Assembly: GCF_008180725.1 (NCBI RefSeq)
Contig: NZ_VTEV01000005.1
Coordinates: forward strand, 147,063-211,062
Direction of reading: 5' to 3'
Origin: Sutcliffiella horikoshii
GTDB lineage: Bacteria > Bacillota > Bacilli > Bacillales > Bacillaceae_I
DNA length: 64,000 bases
The translations under genes and the position numbers were made by a program. The notes beneath the pieces were generated by a model. That model ran no database searches. It was not told the origin of the DNA and saw only the letters and a program-made list of their open reading frames with translations. Each line of letters opens with the position of its first letter. The stretch's first letter is position 1. Below are positions 61,679-64,000 of the stretch, in pieces.

Positions 61679-61812
61679 TCTATCGCCTCCTTGTTTTTAT
61701 AGTGTTGTAATACCCGCAGTCTTAACGCATAAAACAAATTCATTTTTCACTTGAGCACATTCAAGAGCATATTATTAGTTTTAATTCAAAGTATTGTGGT
61801 ATATAGTAGTTA

Positions 61813-61836
61813 TACAGGAGATGCACATCACCTGTA
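61813..61836. promoter_or_regulatory. 24-bp palindrome upstream of the sortase substrate
   Basis: TACAGGAGATG / CATCACCTGTA: 11-bp arms with one mismatch and a 2-bp centre, 30 bp before the start codon. It may be an operator or, in RNA, a hairpin near the ribosome binding site. Confidence 0.5.
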
Positions 61837-61865
61837 CATAAATTATACAAAAGGGAGAGATTTGA

Positions 61866-62666
61866 TTGAAAAAGTTACGTTTATTGATTGCAGGTATCGC
61901 AAGTATTTTGGCATTCTCGGTATTAGGAAGCTTTGCAAGTGCAGATGACCACGCAATGGTTCGTATCATTCACGCTTCACCTGATGCTCCAGCAGTTGAT
62001 GTTTATGTAAATGGCGAAGCAACAGTGGAAAATGCAGAATTCAAAGCAGCTACTGATTATATGAACCTGCCAGCAGGAACGCACAAAGTTGAAATCTATG
62101 CAGCTGGAACGATGGGCGAAGCAGATCCGGTTATCGCTACTGATTTAACAGTTGAAGCTGGAATGTCTTATACTGTTGCAGCAATCAACACAGTGGAAAA
62201 CCTTGAATTATCCGTTACTACTGATGACAACATGGTAGCTGAAGGTCAATCAAAAATTCGTGTAGGTCACTTCTCACCTGATGCACCTGCAGTAAATGTT
62301 GGATTAATTGGTGGAGATGACGTTTTCTCTGGTGCTGAATTTAAAGCAGTAACAGATTACATGACATTGGATGCTGGAACGTATGATTTGGAAGTTCGTA
62401 CTGCTGATGGTGGAGAGCAAGTATTAGACTTGTCTGGTACAATGCTTGAGGAAAATAAAGTTTACTCTGTATATGCAATCAACACAGTAGACAGCATTGA
62501 AGTACTATTATTAGAAGATAACACGATGATGCCAAGCGAAATGCCTCAAACAGGTATGGGTGGTGCTTCACAATCTAACGGAATCAACTCTTGGGCTTTA
62601 ATTGCTGGCCTTCTAGTAGTTGGAGCAGCGGCTGTTGGAGTGCGTCGCTTTGCGGCACAAAAATAA
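61866..62666 (+). CDS. DUF4397 surface protein with sorting signal
   Basis: A 266-residue exported protein: signal peptide (about 1-26), two DUF4397 beta-domains (about 30-120 and 130-215, each beginning (H/F)(A/S)SPDAPAV), and a C-terminal sorting signal with MPQTG (about 225-229), a hydrophobic helix and RRFAAQK. It should be attached to the wall by the class F sortase encoded next. TTG start with GGGAGAG upstream. The domain's ligand is unknown. Confidence 0.9.
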   Translation: MKKLRLLIAGIASILAFSVLGSFASADDHAMVRIIHASPDAPAVDVYVNGEATVENAEFKAATDYMNLPAGTHKVEIYAAGTMGEADPVIATDLTVEAGMSYTVAAINTVENLELSVTTDDNMVAEGQSKIRVGHFSPDAPAVNVGLIGGDDVFSGAEFKAVTDYMTLDAGTYDLEVRTADGGEQVLDLSGTMLEENKVYSVYAINTVDSIEVLLLEDNTMMPSEMPQTGMGGASQSNGINSWALIAGLLVVGAAAVGVRRFAAQK

Positions 62667-63321
62667 TAAGAAACTAATAGGTCTGTTGGGAAGCCTACTA
62701 ATCTTCACCACAGCATGTACACCTATTACACAAAATGAAGCTGATACAAATCTTCCGCCGGAGTCAGTCAAAGCTCCGGCGGAAGAAATAGCTTCACAAG
62801 TAGATGAAAATGACAACAAACCTGATGATAAAAATCAAGCTAACTCTAACAAACCAGAAATGACTATTCCTCCCAAAGGCATCATTCCTACTAGGCTCAC
62901 CATTCCTGCCATCAATGTTGATGCCAATGTGAAACCATACGGGCTCGATGAATCAGGTGCGATGGCTGTTCCTGAAGATGGAGAAACTGTCGCTTGGTTT
63001 GAACCTGGAACAAAACCTGGTGCAAAAGGAAATGCAGTGTTGGCTGCACACGTTGACGACTACACTGGCCCCGCCATTTTTTTCTATTTGAAAGATTTGG
63101 AGATTGGTGATGAGATTATTGTGGAAGATGGTAACCAAACCTTAACCTTTGTGGTAACTGGCAAGGAAGCTTATCCGTACAATCAAGCACCGATTCGGAC
63201 CATATTTGGACCAACAAACAAGCAACGATTAAACTTGATTACTTGCACAGGTCTATATGATCGTAAAACAAACAACCATCAAGAACGCCTGGTTGTCTAC
63301 ACGGAATTAAAAGAAACCTGA
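62650..63321 (+). CDS. Class F sortase
   Basis: A 223-residue sortase. An N-terminal hydrophobic segment with a weak lipobox-like end (FTTAC) is followed by a charged linker (about 30-70) and the catalytic domain with His in AAHVDD, Cys in LITCTG and Arg in QERLVVYT. It would join the MPQTG protein to the wall. A TTG at 62650 with GGAG 9 nt upstream gives a normal N-terminus and overlaps the substrate gene by 17 bp. Confidence 0.88.
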   Translation: MRHKNNKKLIGLLGSLLIFTTACTPITQNEADTNLPPESVKAPAEEIASQVDENDNKPDDKNQANSNKPEMTIPPKGIIPTRLTIPAINVDANVKPYGLDESGAMAVPEDGETVAWFEPGTKPGAKGNAVLAAHVDDYTGPAIFFYLKDLEIGDEIIVEDGNQTLTFVVTGKEAYPYNQAPIRTIFGPTNKQRLNLITCTGLYDRKTNNHQERLVVYTELKET

Positions 63322-63357
63322 AGCGCCTCTATAAAAGAGAGAACTTCAGGTTTTTTA
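63314..63357. terminator. Bidirectional terminator between sortase and next gene
   Basis: AAACCTGAAG / CTTCAGGTTT around about twenty nt, followed by TTTTTT; both stop codons are at its edges. Confidence 0.8.
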
Positions 63358-63927
63358 ATAGGTTTTAATGGAGAAGGTGATCTTTCCTTCTTCAGATTCA
63401 CGATAAGTAATACCTGAAGCATCAAACGAAGAAAGAAGCACTTCTTTTTCTACCTTTTCAAGCTTTTCAAGTTCAGACAACTTTTCCTCAATGTCTTCTT
63501 CCCCAAGCCTAACATTCTGCTGATATTGATAGAAAAACATATACCTCGCAGTTATTAGCCCTGCTGCTGCTTCTTGATGCTCTTTCCACTTTAGTGGAAC
63601 AGACAATTTACTTGCAGTAACCATAAGGGAACGAAATTCCTTTTCGTCTTCTTTGGCAAAATCAGATACGGTACCATTCTTCAGGGAGTCTTCCACAGAA
63701 TCGGTATAATGTTTACTTTTTAACAAAAGTTGATTCATTTCATTTACATAATTCGCTACTTCTTCCTGACTCTTCACTTTCATCCCATCATAAAAGCTTA
63801 GAAAAGTGATGCCCCCCACAATTAGGGCCAACGCCATTAAGAAAAAAGTAACCGTTCTAGGATTAATATCCCAAAAGCGATCGTCTTCTATTTCTTCTAT
63901 TTCTTTTTGCTCATTACGAAAAATCAT
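63355..63927 (-). CDS. Single-span membrane protein, unknown
   Basis: A 190-residue protein with a charged cytosolic N-terminus (about 1-22), one membrane helix (about 27-47) and an outer helical domain (about 50-190) rich in Lys and Glu. I do not recognise a family. It converges on the sortase gene. The upstream 63928-64000 region is cut by the window end. Confidence 0.75.
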   Translation of the reverse strand: MIFRNEQKEIEEIEDDRFWDINPRTVTFFLMALALIVGGITFLSFYDGMKVKSQEEVANYVNEMNQLLLKSKHYTDSVEDSLKNGTVSDFAKEDEKEFRSLMVTASKLSVPLKWKEHQEAAAGLITARYMFFYQYQQNVRLGEEDIEEKLSELEKLEKVEKEVLLSSFDASGITYRESEEGKITFSIKTY

Positions 63928-64000
63928 AGGCAGTATATCCCCGTTTTTTTCTAGAATATAACATAACTATCCAGTAAAATCCATGAGTTTCTAATAGTTT

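Overview
The window is chromosomal DNA of a low-GC, endospore-forming Bacillaceae bacterium. Evidence: strong AGGAGG-type ribosome binding sites, frequent GTG/TTG starts, the spore-cortex enzyme PdaA, and many genes whose closest named relatives are Bacillus subtilis genes of the yfj-yfk-yfl region (yfjO/yfjP/pdaA, yfkAB, yfkD, yfkH, yfkK, mapB). I see no prophage, CRISPR array, rRNA or tRNA gene. Sutcliffiella or a related genus is a guess from general look only.

Layout. 0-9 kb: a Gfo/Idh oxidoreductase, then a leftward cluster coding for a Hpt-REC-GGDEF-REC diguanylate cyclase, a membrane-anchored HEAT-repeat protein, a processive family-2 glycosyltransferase, a stand-alone receiver and a large GAF/PAS histidine kinase, with a DUF1456 gene at the end. 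9-14 kb: rRNA methyltransferase, AlkA, PdaA, class I fumarase. 14-25 kb: a GNAT-pentapeptide fusion, yfkAB, yfkD, small membrane genes, a candidate structured RNA, and a glycolate oxidase set (CdaR-like regulator, GlcD, GlcF). 25-37.5 kb: an eleven-gene leftward operon for salvage of cell-wall amino sugars (MurK, MurR, MurQ, a complete sugar ABC importer, YesL-like protein, NamZ, NagZ, AnmK) read from one near-consensus promoter with two palindromic operators. 37.6-49.9 kb: methionine aminopeptidase, OsmC, MFS and DMT transporters, a P1B-4 metal efflux ATPase with a PerR/Fur-like box, yfkH/yfkK relatives and several very small genes. 50-53.5 kb: an ArlRS/YkoGH-like two-component system and an HtrA protease that share the same direct-repeat operator. 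53.5-58.5 kb: a GntR repressor and a divergent PTS operon (IIB-IIC-IIA-GH4-ChbG) of chitobiose/cellobiose type. 58.5-64 kb: purine permease, Nudix protein, and a class F sortase next to its likely substrate.

The most unusual content is between genes. Tandem arrays with a period of exactly 52 bp (about five helical turns) are at 1-119, 15499-16014 and 25229-25646; the last two share the same 12-bp palindrome arms but have different loops, and both sit between convergent genes. Two further arrays (12391-12501 and 39299-39519) have a 21-bp period (two helical turns). A 187-bp miniature element with IS6-like ends is present in two full-length copies, each flanked by a perfect 8-bp target duplication, and its core recurs in two shorter copies.

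How the genes work together: the MurNAc operon and the chitobiose-type PTS operon both feed GlcNAc-6-phosphate or glucosamine-type sugars into the same central route, and the HtrA/two-component and sortase modules serve the cell envelope. The diguanylate cyclase/glycosyltransferase cluster is the best candidate for an undescribed system: a regulated exopolysaccharide synthase with no recognisable c-di-GMP receptor in the cluster.
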